Source of the DNA: Planctomycetota bacterium
GTDB lineage: Bacteria; Planctomycetota; Phycisphaerae; SM23-33
Direction of reading: 5' to 3'
Assembly: GCA_022705325.1 (NCBI GenBank)
Contig: JAKJER010000011.1
Coordinates: 86,534-150,533, forward strand
DNA length: 64,000 bases
A program made the position numbers and the translations under genes. Of the stretch, positions 51,756 through 59,690 are shown piece after piece. The stretch's first letter is position 1. Each line of letters begins with the position of its first letter. The notes under the pieces are model-generated. The model did no database searches. It saw nothing but the letters and a program-made list of their open reading frames with translations, and was not told the DNA's origin.

Positions 51756-52424
51756 CTAGGCCCCCTCCTTCTGCCGCCAGAGCGGGGCATACTTGTCGGC
51801 CCACTGAGAGCTGACCTTGCCGCTGGTCATGACCTGCCAGGTGCCCGGGCGTCCGAGCGTCTGGAAGTAGGCATGCCCCAGGACCGTGACGGTCATCAGC
51901 AATGTGGTGAACTTGTGAATGTCCAGTAGGAGATGTTGCCCGGCCGTGCCAGCCAGCGGGAACATGCTCAGCACGCTGGAGAGGATTACGGGCAGGGCCA
52001 GCAGGCAGGAGAGCCAGAAGAAGGTCTTCTGGACGGCGTTGAACTTCCCGGCCTGGACGGGCTCGGTGCGGCAGAGCGGGCAGGCCTGGAGCAGCGTGAG
52101 ATCATGCTGCTGGTAGCGGCAGTCGTGGGCCCAGGTCAGGGCCATCGCCATCAGGGCGATGATGAACGGCGGGGCGCAGGTTGCGTGCAGCATGAGCACG
52201 TAGCCGTGCATGGGCTTGCCCGACAGGGCCGAGCCGAAGCCGGTCAGGAACAGCACGAGGAAGGTGGCGGCCAGCAGGGCGTGCACCGCCCGTTGCCAGA
52301 GCCCGAAACGGGTGACGGTCTTGGCGTCCTGGAAGCGCGGGCGGCGCAGGCCCACCGTCAGCAGGTGGATGCCCGCCACAGCCGCAACAGCCAGGATACC
52401 CACGATAATCAGGATTCTATACAT
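51756..52424 (-). CDS. Cytochrome b561-like membrane protein
   Basis: A 222-aa integral membrane protein with four hydrophobic segments and paired histidines (AVHALLAATFLVLF, YVLMLHATCAPPF, LLDIHKFTTLLMTVTVLGHAYF) typical of di-haem cytochrome b subunits that pass electrons between quinone and an attached c-type cytochrome. A CPLC motif (LLQACPLCRTE) lies in a loop between spans and could bind metal. It starts 15 nt after the multihaem gene, so the two form a membrane electron-transfer pair. Confidence 0.75.
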   Translation of the reverse strand: MYRILIIVGILAVAAVAGIHLLTVGLRRPRFQDAKTVTRFGLWQRAVHALLAATFLVLFLTGFGSALSGKPMHGYVLMLHATCAPPFIIALMAMALTWAHDCRYQQHDLTLLQACPLCRTEPVQAGKFNAVQKTFFWLSCLLALPVILSSVLSMFPLAGTAGQHLLLDIHKFTTLLMTVTVLGHAYFQTLGRPGTWQVMTSGKVSSQWADKYAPLWRQKEGA

Positions 52425-52439
52425 GGTCGGGTTCCCGGG

Positions 52440-54716
52440 TTAGTCCTTGCGGGGAGCGGAAGGGGCGAACTTGCCGCAGAGGGCGGCGACGGCCTTCACC
52501 ACGAAGGCCAGCAACACCAGCGCGATGATCCCGCTGCACGCCAGCGCCACCGTCTTGAGCATCGGTCGGAACACGAACGACTGGGCGAACAACGACCAGT
52601 ACGTCCCGTCGGCGCCCTGCAACTCGTACATGGGCACCTGGCGGGGCTCTTCGATCTTCACCGGGCTCAGGGTGGGTACGGTAGAGAAGAAGATCGCCGC
52701 CGTCGTGGTGTGGCAGTCGCTGCAGCCGCCGGCGCCGAGGGCGCGCCCGACGGGACGAACGTCATGGCCCATGGGCCAGGAAACCGGCTTGGCCGCCTCG
52801 TGCACGACGCCCACCAGGGCCTTCTTCTCGTCCAGGCGGTAGAGTTTGCCGCCGGCGATGTAGACGACCTCGGGCGCTTCGGCCTTTCTGCCTTCATTCA
52901 TCGCCGCCATCGTCTTGGCGATCTGCTCGCTCGTCGGCATGGGCACGTCCTGGAGCTTCTGCTTGGGCTTTGCGAAGGGCAGGAACTCCTTGCCGGCCGC
53001 CGCGACCTCGGCGGGGTTGATCGGGGTGACCTTGTCGCCCTCGACGCGGGCCCAGAAGGCGGGATACATGACGTAGTGGGGCGCGATCTTGCCGTCGTGG
53101 CCCTTCAGGAAGGCCGGGGAGCTGATCAGCGGCAGGACCGGGTCGGCCCCATGCTTCTCGTGGACGCCCAGGGCGTGGGCCCGGGCGGTCTGCACGAGTT
53201 GGGCCTGCGCCGCGGGCATGGGCCCGCTGTGGCAGCCCGTGCACGCGATCTTCTCCAGGTGCACGGTGGGCAGGCCCTTGTGGGCCGGGTAGGGGGCGCC
53301 CAGTCGGCCCTGCATGGCCTTGGATATCCCCTCGCCGTAGTGGCAGCCGCGACAGGTGAGGGTGGCCAGGGCGGCGTCATCGCTCTCGCCCTCGTAGCCG
53401 CGGACCATGTTGTGGTCCAGGCCGTTGCGGTGGCAGTCGGCGCAGCTCAGCCCGCTGGTCATGTGCACGTCGCGGTCGTGCTTCCAGATGGGCGCGGCGT
53501 CCTCGGCTACGTCATGCGAGCCGTGGCAGAAGTAGCACCGCTCGGCCGGCATGCGGTTGGTCGCGTGGAAGTAGACTTCCTCGGTGCTCAGGTTGGGATT
53601 GGAGACGAACTGGGTCTTGTTGTAATAGACCCGCGGGACGTCCTTGTTGGTGGCGGGGTCGAGTTCCTCGGGCAGGGCCATCTCCGGCAGGGCCAGGACG
53701 TTGCCCTGGACCACGCCGAAGGGGCTGGAGGCGACGGCGGCCCACTTGAAGTTCCCGCGGTCCACGTTGAGGGCCCAGTGGCTCATGTTCTCCTTGAACG
53801 AGCCGCTGTGGCAGGCCTGGCAGTGGATCTCGAGCTTGCCCGAAAGCTCCCATCGCTGATCGGGCTCGGTCTCTTTCTCGGCGTCCATGGTGCCTACGCC
53901 GCCGCCGGGGAACTGGCGACCGAACCGCTGCGCGAAGCGCCAGTTGGTCATCTTGATGTCGCGGGGGCTGTACACGCCCTTCCACGGGCGGTACGACAGC
54001 GGCAACTGCGTACCGGTGATGCGGTCAGCCAGCACCCAGGGCTCGCCGGGCCTGCCAGAGGGCGGATAGGGGCGGGCGTCGCTGACGGCCTTGACGTCCA
54101 GGTTGGGCTTCTTGCCCGAGGCGGCGGCCTGGGTGGCCGCGGCCGAGGTGGGCGCCTGGATGTCCGCCTTGCCGACGAGCTTGAACTCGACGCCAGGCTC
54201 CTTGGCCGTTACGGTGACCTTCTCTCCGTCCCCGGTGGCGACGACCTGCTGCCAGGGGCCTTGCCCGGCCTGGACGGCCGCGACCAGGCCCTTGACGGCG
54301 GCCTTGAGGCTTTGCTCCTGGGCGGTGTAGGACACCTCTGCCGTCTGGTCGCCCAGAGTGAGGGCCAGGGTGAACCGGGCGTACTGCTTCGTGCCTGAGG
54401 GTTCGACCCGGTAGGCCTGCTTCTGGGCCGGGATGGCGTTGAAGTGCCAGCCGGACCGCATCTTGTGCACACCGTGACATTGCATGCAGGTGTACTCGAC
54501 GGAGAAGGGGACGTTGGCGTCGCCCTTGACGGCCGTCTTCTGGTAGCTCACCAGGGGGATGCGGTGAACGGCGGGCGCTCGGCTGCCGTGGGGATGGTCC
54601 GGATTGGGCTGGGCCAGGGCGAAAGTGGCGGCGGCACAAACTGCCACCGCCACCTTCGCCGCTATGCCCTGGAAGCTCAATCCCGCTGCAGAACAGGAAT
54701 GGCTTGTATTATGCAC
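52440..54716 (-). CDS. Seven-haem c-type cytochrome with a C-terminal membrane anchor
   Basis: A 758-aa exported protein starting at GTG 54716, five nucleotides after the Gfo/Idh stop. A signal peptide (~15-37) precedes a chain with seven CxxCH motifs: CMQCH, CQACH, CYFCH, CADCH, CRGCH, CTGCH and CSDCH. A membrane anchor (LACSGIIALVLLAFVVKAVAAL) lies at the C-terminus. It is a periplasmic electron-transfer protein, membrane-tied and paired with the downstream cytochrome b. The physiological acceptor is unknown. It is too long and has too few haems for known octahaem nitrite or tetrathionate reductases. Confidence 0.85.
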   Translation of the reverse strand: MHNTSHSCSAAGLSFQGIAAKVAVAVCAAATFALAQPNPDHPHGSRAPAVHRIPLVSYQKTAVKGDANVPFSVEYTCMQCHGVHKMRSGWHFNAIPAQKQAYRVEPSGTKQYARFTLALTLGDQTAEVSYTAQEQSLKAAVKGLVAAVQAGQGPWQQVVATGDGEKVTVTAKEPGVEFKLVGKADIQAPTSAAATQAAASGKKPNLDVKAVSDARPYPPSGRPGEPWVLADRITGTQLPLSYRPWKGVYSPRDIKMTNWRFAQRFGRQFPGGGVGTMDAEKETEPDQRWELSGKLEIHCQACHSGSFKENMSHWALNVDRGNFKWAAVASSPFGVVQGNVLALPEMALPEELDPATNKDVPRVYYNKTQFVSNPNLSTEEVYFHATNRMPAERCYFCHGSHDVAEDAAPIWKHDRDVHMTSGLSCADCHRNGLDHNMVRGYEGESDDAALATLTCRGCHYGEGISKAMQGRLGAPYPAHKGLPTVHLEKIACTGCHSGPMPAAQAQLVQTARAHALGVHEKHGADPVLPLISSPAFLKGHDGKIAPHYVMYPAFWARVEGDKVTPINPAEVAAAGKEFLPFAKPKQKLQDVPMPTSEQIAKTMAAMNEGRKAEAPEVVYIAGGKLYRLDEKKALVGVVHEAAKPVSWPMGHDVRPVGRALGAGGCSDCHTTTAAIFFSTVPTLSPVKIEEPRQVPMYELQGADGTYWSLFAQSFVFRPMLKTVALACSGIIALVLLAFVVKAVAALCGKFAPSAPRKD

Positions 54717-54720
54717 GGGT

Positions 54721-56139
54721 TTAGACCTTGAATTCGTCTTCCTTGTACTCGATCTTCTTTCCGGTAGCGACGGCTTCGTTGATCTTCAGCACGGTGACGG
54801 CTGTGTCGTAGCCGACCTCGGCGGGGCAGTTCAACTTGACCTTCTTGGGGTCGCGGACGGCCGCGAAGAAGTTCTCCAGGTGCCAACGGTGGGCGGGTTT
54901 CTCATCCTTGGCTTCCAGGGGGATGGGGAAGAACCGACCTTCGGCGCCCAGGGAGTGTCCGATCTTGATCTCTTCCTTGGACTCTTCCTTCTTCTCGGCG
55001 GCCTTCTTCTTGGCCTCTTCCAACTGGGCCACGATCTTGGGATCGTTCTTGGCGGCCCATTCGGTCAGGGACTCTTCCCAGTCGGCCGGCTTGACGGTGT
55101 CTTCGCGACGGATGCCGCACTTCTTGGCGATCTCGGAGGTGTTCATCGAGCCTTCGTCGCCCATGAACGTCTCGTAGAAGCCGCCGTGGCTGGTGGTGTT
55201 GAGGACCTGGTAGAAGCCGCGGGCGGGCTTCTTCTTGCCGTCCCACTCGAACTCCCACTCCAGCAGGGCCATGATGTTGTCGTACCAGTCGCGCCCTTCG
55301 TAGTAGTCGTTGCCGCCGGTGGCCTGGACGGCCTTGGGGCTGGCGTTGAGGAACCAGTTGAAGATGTCGATCTGGTGGCTGCCCAGGTCGGCGATGGGGC
55401 CGCCGGAGTACTTCCGGTACCAGCGCCAGTTGCGGAAATGCTCCATCGACTCGTAGCCGTACTTGGTCAGAGTGGCCGCGTCCAGTTCCTTGCCTTTGGG
55501 CCAGTCGAACTGGAGGCTCTTCCAGCGGTTCCACTGCCCGAAGAGGTGGGTCATGCGCCCGATGGCCTTGTGCTTCCAGACGTACTCGCGCCCGATCATG
55601 TAGCGGGGGTTGGAGCGGCGCTGGTGGCCGATCTGGAGGAGTTTGCCGGTTTCCTTGGCGGCCAGCACCATCGCCTTGGCGTTCTCGATGGTGTTGGACA
55701 TTTCCTTCTCGCAGTACACGTGCTTGCCGGCCTTCAGGCAGCCGATGGCGTGCTCGTGGTGGACGAAGTCGGGGGTGGCGATGACCACCGCGTCGATCTT
55801 CTCGCCCTCCTTGTCCAGCATTTCCTTGTAGTCCTCGTAGCCGGTCACTTCATGCTTGTACCGCTTGAGCAGGCGGCACACATAGTCGCGGTAGTACCCC
55901 CAGATGTCGCAGACCGCCTTGAAGCGGATGCCGGGCATCTTGACCATGTTGTCCATGAGGACGCGGCCCTCGGTGCCCACGCCGATCAGGGCGACGTTGA
56001 CCGGTTCAGCGCTGTCGGCGGCATCCTGGGCCCAGGCCAGGTTGGACAGGGCCAGGCTGGCTCCGGCGGCGGCTGTCGTGGTCAGCAGCGTTCGGCGGTT
56101 GAAACCCGGTGCACTCGTGTTCTCGTTGCGGCTGGTCAT
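54721..56139 (-). CDS. Gfo/Idh/MocA oxidoreductase, Tat-exported
   Basis: A 472-aa NAD(P)-dependent sugar dehydrogenase-type protein. Twin-arginine signal in FNRRTLLTTTAAAGAS. The Rossmann start is NVALIGVGTEGRVL, followed by VVIATPDFVHHEHAIGCLKAGKHVYCEKEM and GGPIADLGSHQIDIFNWF. It has a Lys/Glu-rich insertion (KKKAAEKKEESKEE). Export by Tat suggests it folds with its cofactor in the cytoplasm. ATG 56139. It is the first gene of an operon with the multihaem cytochrome and cytochrome b, so its electrons might go to the membrane chain (inference). Confidence 0.85.
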   Translation of the reverse strand: MTSRNENTSAPGFNRRTLLTTTAAAGASLALSNLAWAQDAADSAEPVNVALIGVGTEGRVLMDNMVKMPGIRFKAVCDIWGYYRDYVCRLLKRYKHEVTGYEDYKEMLDKEGEKIDAVVIATPDFVHHEHAIGCLKAGKHVYCEKEMSNTIENAKAMVLAAKETGKLLQIGHQRRSNPRYMIGREYVWKHKAIGRMTHLFGQWNRWKSLQFDWPKGKELDAATLTKYGYESMEHFRNWRWYRKYSGGPIADLGSHQIDIFNWFLNASPKAVQATGGNDYYEGRDWYDNIMALLEWEFEWDGKKKPARGFYQVLNTTSHGGFYETFMGDEGSMNTSEIAKKCGIRREDTVKPADWEESLTEWAAKNDPKIVAQLEEAKKKAAEKKEESKEEIKIGHSLGAEGRFFPIPLEAKDEKPAHRWHLENFFAAVRDPKKVKLNCPAEVGYDTAVTVLKINEAVATGKKIEYKEDEFKV

Positions 56140-56331
56140 TCTCTTGGTTCTCCAACTATGGGAAAATCGGGCGTCCGACGGTTCGGAAAGCCGCCATTCT
56201 ATGGGCATCTTCTTCTACCCCGCAAGGGGTTTTTTTCGATGTTCTCCATCATCGTGCCGCTCGGCGGTCTCAACCGTCCACGAATATGGACGTTGCGAGC
56301 GGCGCCATCTTAGACACGCCAGCGAAAAATT

Positions 56332-57627
56332 TCACAGCGACCAGGGCGATCGCATGGCCCGGTCCGTCATGCGGGTGGCCTCGGCGTCGCCGGGGAACGT
56401 CTCGCTGACCGGGTCCCACTTCAGCGGGCGCTGCAGCTTCATCGCGATGTTGCCCAGGTGGGCGATCGTGATGGAGCGGTGGGCGGTCTCGCACGGGGCG
56501 ATGCACTCGCGCCGGTTCTTGACGCACTCCACGAAGTTGCGGTGGTGGCCAGGGCTGCGGTACAGGTTCACCTCGTTGGGGGAGACCTTCGCCGACAGCA
56601 GGCCCTTGGGCTCGGCGTCGATCCGTCCGCGGCTGACGAAGCACCAGCCCTTGTCGCCCTCGAACTTCACGCCGTTCTCGAACTTGTTGGTCACGATCAT
56701 CGTCACGCCGTTGGCGTACTTGCACTCGACGCGGTAGTTGATGGCCGCGTTCCACAGGCCCTCGGTCGGGAACTCCCCCTGGCCCTGGACCTCGACGGGT
56801 CCGGTGTGTTCCGTACCCATGCCCCACTGGGCGATGTCGGGGTGGTGCCCGCCCCAGTCGGTGATCTGCCCGCCGCTGTAGTCGAGGATCCAGCGAAAGT
56901 CCCAGTGGGTGCGGTGGTCGCAGTAGGGAGAGTACGGGGCCGGACCCAGCCACATGTCGTAGTCGAAGCCATCGGGAACGGGCTTGGGCGGCTGGACGCC
57001 GCAACTGCCTCCGGTGGGCAGCCCGCAGGTGATGGTGTGCAGTTTGCCCAGGTAGCCGTTGCGGGCCAATTCACAGGCGAAGCGGAACCGCCCGTCGCTG
57101 CGCTGCTGGCTGCCGGTCTGGAAGATCCGCCCGTACTGGCGGATGGTGTCGCTCAGCACGCGCCCCTGGCGGATGGTCAGCGACAGGGGCTTCTCGCAGT
57201 ACATGTCTTTGCCCGCCTTGGCCGCGGCGACGGCCACCAGGCAGTGCCAGTGATCGGGGGTGGCGATCAGGACGGTGTCGATGTCGTCGCGGGCCACGAC
57301 CTCCCGGAAGTCGGTGTACTCCTGGCACCCCTTCCAGGTGCCGTCGGCCTTCTCGCGGGCGTAACGCTTCTCGGCCATGTCGCGGGCCATGCCCCGGTGG
57401 CGCGAGTCGACGTCGCAGACGCCCACGACCTGCATGTCGCCCTGTCCCAGGAAGGCGCCCAGATTGCCGCGTCCCTGCCCGCCCAGGCCGATGCCGGCCA
57501 GCGTGATCCGCTCGCTGGCGGGCGCCCGGTCGGGCGCGCCCAGGGCTGTCGAGGTCAGAACGTACGGCGCGGCGGCTGCGGCGGCTGCCGACTGGAGAAA
57601 TCGCCGACGATTCACCTGTCTGCTCAT
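56332..57627 (-). CDS. Gfo/Idh/MocA oxidoreductase, Tat-exported (second)
   Basis: A 431-aa protein with an RRxFLxx signal (NRRRFLQSAAAAAAAPYVLT), the Rossmann start LAGIGLGGQGRGN and the conserved IATPDHWHCLVAVAAAKAGK followed by CEKPLSLT. Substrate-domain motifs include GGQITDWGGHHPDIAQWGMG and GHHRNFVECVKNRRE. It is a close relative in architecture of the next gene product but diverges in sequence. The two are separated by 192 bp on the same strand. A sugar dehydrogenase role is inferred; the substrate is unknown. Confidence 0.88.
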   Translation of the reverse strand: MSRQVNRRRFLQSAAAAAAAPYVLTSTALGAPDRAPASERITLAGIGLGGQGRGNLGAFLGQGDMQVVGVCDVDSRHRGMARDMAEKRYAREKADGTWKGCQEYTDFREVVARDDIDTVLIATPDHWHCLVAVAAAKAGKDMYCEKPLSLTIRQGRVLSDTIRQYGRIFQTGSQQRSDGRFRFACELARNGYLGKLHTITCGLPTGGSCGVQPPKPVPDGFDYDMWLGPAPYSPYCDHRTHWDFRWILDYSGGQITDWGGHHPDIAQWGMGTEHTGPVEVQGQGEFPTEGLWNAAINYRVECKYANGVTMIVTNKFENGVKFEGDKGWCFVSRGRIDAEPKGLLSAKVSPNEVNLYRSPGHHRNFVECVKNRRECIAPCETAHRSITIAHLGNIAMKLQRPLKWDPVSETFPGDAEATRMTDRAMRSPWSL

Positions 57628-57712
57628 CCTGGTGCTCCTTGGCTCCCCGCGCGGGGTGATGGTTAAACGTCCGCCCCGACGCGTTTCTTGCGGGAGGCGA
57701 CCAAAACCTTCT

Positions 57713-57718
57713 TATATA
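57713..57718 (-). promoter_or_regulatory. -10 box of the leftward Gfo/Idh gene
   Basis: TATATA on the minus strand, with TTTGCC-like sequence 16 nt upstream, ~86 nt before the start at 57627. Confidence 0.35.
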
Positions 57719-57819
57719 CGATCATGCGCCAAATGGCAAACGCCTGTCCCGCCCGGGCCGGGAAGCCGCGCCGACGGGGGCGCCAGGAAGGCGTCCGGCG
57801 GGGTCCGCGGGAATCCATC

Positions 57820-57849
57820 TGGACAAATAGTGGGGGAAGGCGGTAAAAT
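57820..57849 (+). promoter_or_regulatory. Promoter of the first PEP-CTERM gene
   Basis: TGGACA (57820-57825), an 18-nt spacer and TAAAAT (57844-57849), ~65 nt before the ATG at 57916 with its GGGAGG site. Confidence 0.5.
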
Positions 57850-57915
57850 GCGAGTCATCAGTTCGGCGGCAAGAGGACCGGTTCTAAAGAGATGTCGATG
57901 AAAGGGAGGTGCCAG

Positions 57916-59568
57916 ATGTCTATCCGGCACGTGTGCGCTTATCTTGCAGTCCTGTCCGTTGCGACGGCTGTTTCGGCGGCCCCAGTCATCCTGGATCCGG
58001 GTTTCGAGTTTCCCGTCCAGCCGGTCAACCAGTGGGAACAAGCTGGCGGGGCGGGTGGCGGGACGCTGGTGGGGGCCAACTGGGCATTCTCCAGCAGTGC
58101 GGGCATCATGCGGGACGTCAGCGCGTTTCAAGGGGGAGGGGTCGTGGCGCCCGAGGGTTCCCAGTTTGCCCTGATCCAGGCCGCCGGGACGATCACCCAA
58201 ACCTTGAGCGGATTCGATCCGGGAAAGTTGTACCAGCTCATCGTCTCGCAACGGGCCCGCAGCGGGCAGACCAACGACCTCCAGATCCGCATGGACGGGC
58301 AACTGGTCGGCGCCGGGCGGACCAACAACATGAATTTCTCCGACTATTCCACGCCGTTTTTCACCGTCGCCTCGGCCGGACCGGTGCTGGAGTTCGCGGC
58401 GACCAATCCCGCCGGAGGGGATAAGACCACCTTTTTCGACAACGTCCGCATTGCCGAAGTGACGGTAAGCGGGCCGACGCTGACGAATCCGGGCTTCGAA
58501 GATGGCGTCCTTCCGGCCAGCCCCGGCTACGGCATGGCCAGCGGATGGACCAGCAGCAGTACGGAGCGGACGGGCGTCAATGACGCGAGCGGGCCGTTCT
58601 TGAACGGCCAGGCCATCCCGGAAGGGTCGCGGGTGGGATTCATCCAATACACCGCCGCCAGCACCAACAGCCTCTCGCAGATGATCGCCGGCCTGACGCC
58701 GGGCCAGCGCTACCAGTTGATCTACGACGAGGGCGAGCGGGGTCAAAGCGGCGCGGTAGCCGGGGGCTCGGCCACGCTGGACGGCGCGACGACGATCGTT
58801 CCGTTCCACCAAGTGCGGCGGCTGACGGGCATGCATGAAGTGCACAGCCTGCCCTTTGTTGCGACGGCCTCAACGGCGGGCCTGACCGTCTCCAACACCA
58901 GCGTCGCGGGCGACAACACGCTCCTGCTGGACAACTTCCGCATCCGCCTGCTGGACGGTCCCGTAGTCGGCGACAGCGGGTTCGAGAGCCCCATCCAGCC
59001 CGACAACAACTGGGAGCAGGCTACCGGCGCGGGCGGGGGGACGTTGGTCGGTTCATTGTGGACGTTCGCCGGCGGGGCAGGCATCACCCGCAACATAAGC
59101 GCGTTCCAGAGCAACAGCCACGTGGCCCCCGAGGGCGTCCAGCACGCCATCCTCCAGGGGCGCGGGGCCAGGATGACCCAGACCATCGACGGGTTCATCG
59201 GCGGGGTGCAGTATCAGCTCAGCCTGCTGACCATGGCCCGCCAGCACGCCCAGTACGGCAACGACCTGGAGGTCATCCTGGACCTGGGCCTGCCCACCGA
59301 GCGGATGATCCTGGACATGTCGGAAGTCACGTTCAACAAATTCACCGAGGTGCTGAGCGACCCGTTCATGGCCAGCAAGGACTCCTACACGCTGACGATC
59401 CGGGCGGACCTGGACGGCGGGCGTCTGACCGGCGACCGCACGACTTTCGTGGATGACGTGCAGATCAACATCCTGGTCCCCGAGCCGTGCACGCTGGCCC
59501 TCACGGGACTGGTCGTTGCCGGGCTGGGCGGCTACGTTCGCCGCCGGCGGCATGCGGGCCACAGGTGA
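57916..59568 (+). CDS. PEP-CTERM secreted protein with three repeats
   Basis: A 550-aa protein sorted by the PEP-CTERM/exosortase system. After the signal peptide (MSIRHVCAYLAVLSVATAVSA) come three related ~180-residue domains beginning DPGFEFPVQPVNQWEQ, NPGFEDGVLPASPG and DSGFESPIQPDNNWEQ, each with EG..FxxIQ-type motifs. They resemble secreted HAF/beta-sandwich repeats. The C-terminus is VPEPCTLALTGLVVAGLGG followed by YVRRRR, the PEP motif, a membrane segment and an Arg cluster. ATG 57916 follows GGGAGG. The protein is likely on the surface or in the matrix. Confidence 0.88.
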   Translation: MSIRHVCAYLAVLSVATAVSAAPVILDPGFEFPVQPVNQWEQAGGAGGGTLVGANWAFSSSAGIMRDVSAFQGGGVVAPEGSQFALIQAAGTITQTLSGFDPGKLYQLIVSQRARSGQTNDLQIRMDGQLVGAGRTNNMNFSDYSTPFFTVASAGPVLEFAATNPAGGDKTTFFDNVRIAEVTVSGPTLTNPGFEDGVLPASPGYGMASGWTSSSTERTGVNDASGPFLNGQAIPEGSRVGFIQYTAASTNSLSQMIAGLTPGQRYQLIYDEGERGQSGAVAGGSATLDGATTIVPFHQVRRLTGMHEVHSLPFVATASTAGLTVSNTSVAGDNTLLLDNFRIRLLDGPVVGDSGFESPIQPDNNWEQATGAGGGTLVGSLWTFAGGAGITRNISAFQSNSHVAPEGVQHAILQGRGARMTQTIDGFIGGVQYQLSLLTMARQHAQYGNDLEVILDLGLPTERMILDMSEVTFNKFTEVLSDPFMASKDSYTLTIRADLDGGRLTGDRTTFVDDVQINILVPEPCTLALTGLVVAGLGGYVRRRRHAGHR

Positions 59569-59582
59569 TCTGGACTGGGGGC

Positions 59583-59610
59583 TTGTCAAGACGGAAGAAG
59601 CTGCTATAGT
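59583..59610 (+). promoter_or_regulatory. Promoter before the second PEP-CTERM gene
   Basis: TTGTCA (59583-59588), a 16-nt spacer and TATAGT (59605-59610) predict a start near 59617, 74 nt before the start codon, with a terminator-like hairpin in the leader. Confidence 0.55.
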
Positions 59611-59634
59611 AATCACACCAGAAGCTGAGGATGC

Positions 59635-59668
59635 CCCGCCGGTCGCATAGTGCGGACGGCGGGTTTTT
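59635..59668 (+). terminator. Leader terminator/attenuator hairpin
   Basis: CCCGCCG (59635-59641), a 15-nt loop, CGGCGGG (59657-59663) and TTTTT (59664-59668). It is downstream of the promoter and upstream of the start codon. It could end the previous gene's mRNA or act as an attenuator for the second PEP-CTERM gene. Confidence 0.6.
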
Positions 59669-59690
59669 GCTAAACGAGAGGAGACTCTTT

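Noticed and set aside
56215..56240. A terminator at CCCCGCAAGGGG followed by TTTTTTT
   Set aside because: The U-run lies on the plus strand, where no gene ends nearby. On the minus strand used by the genes it would be an A-run, and the stem is only 4 bp.
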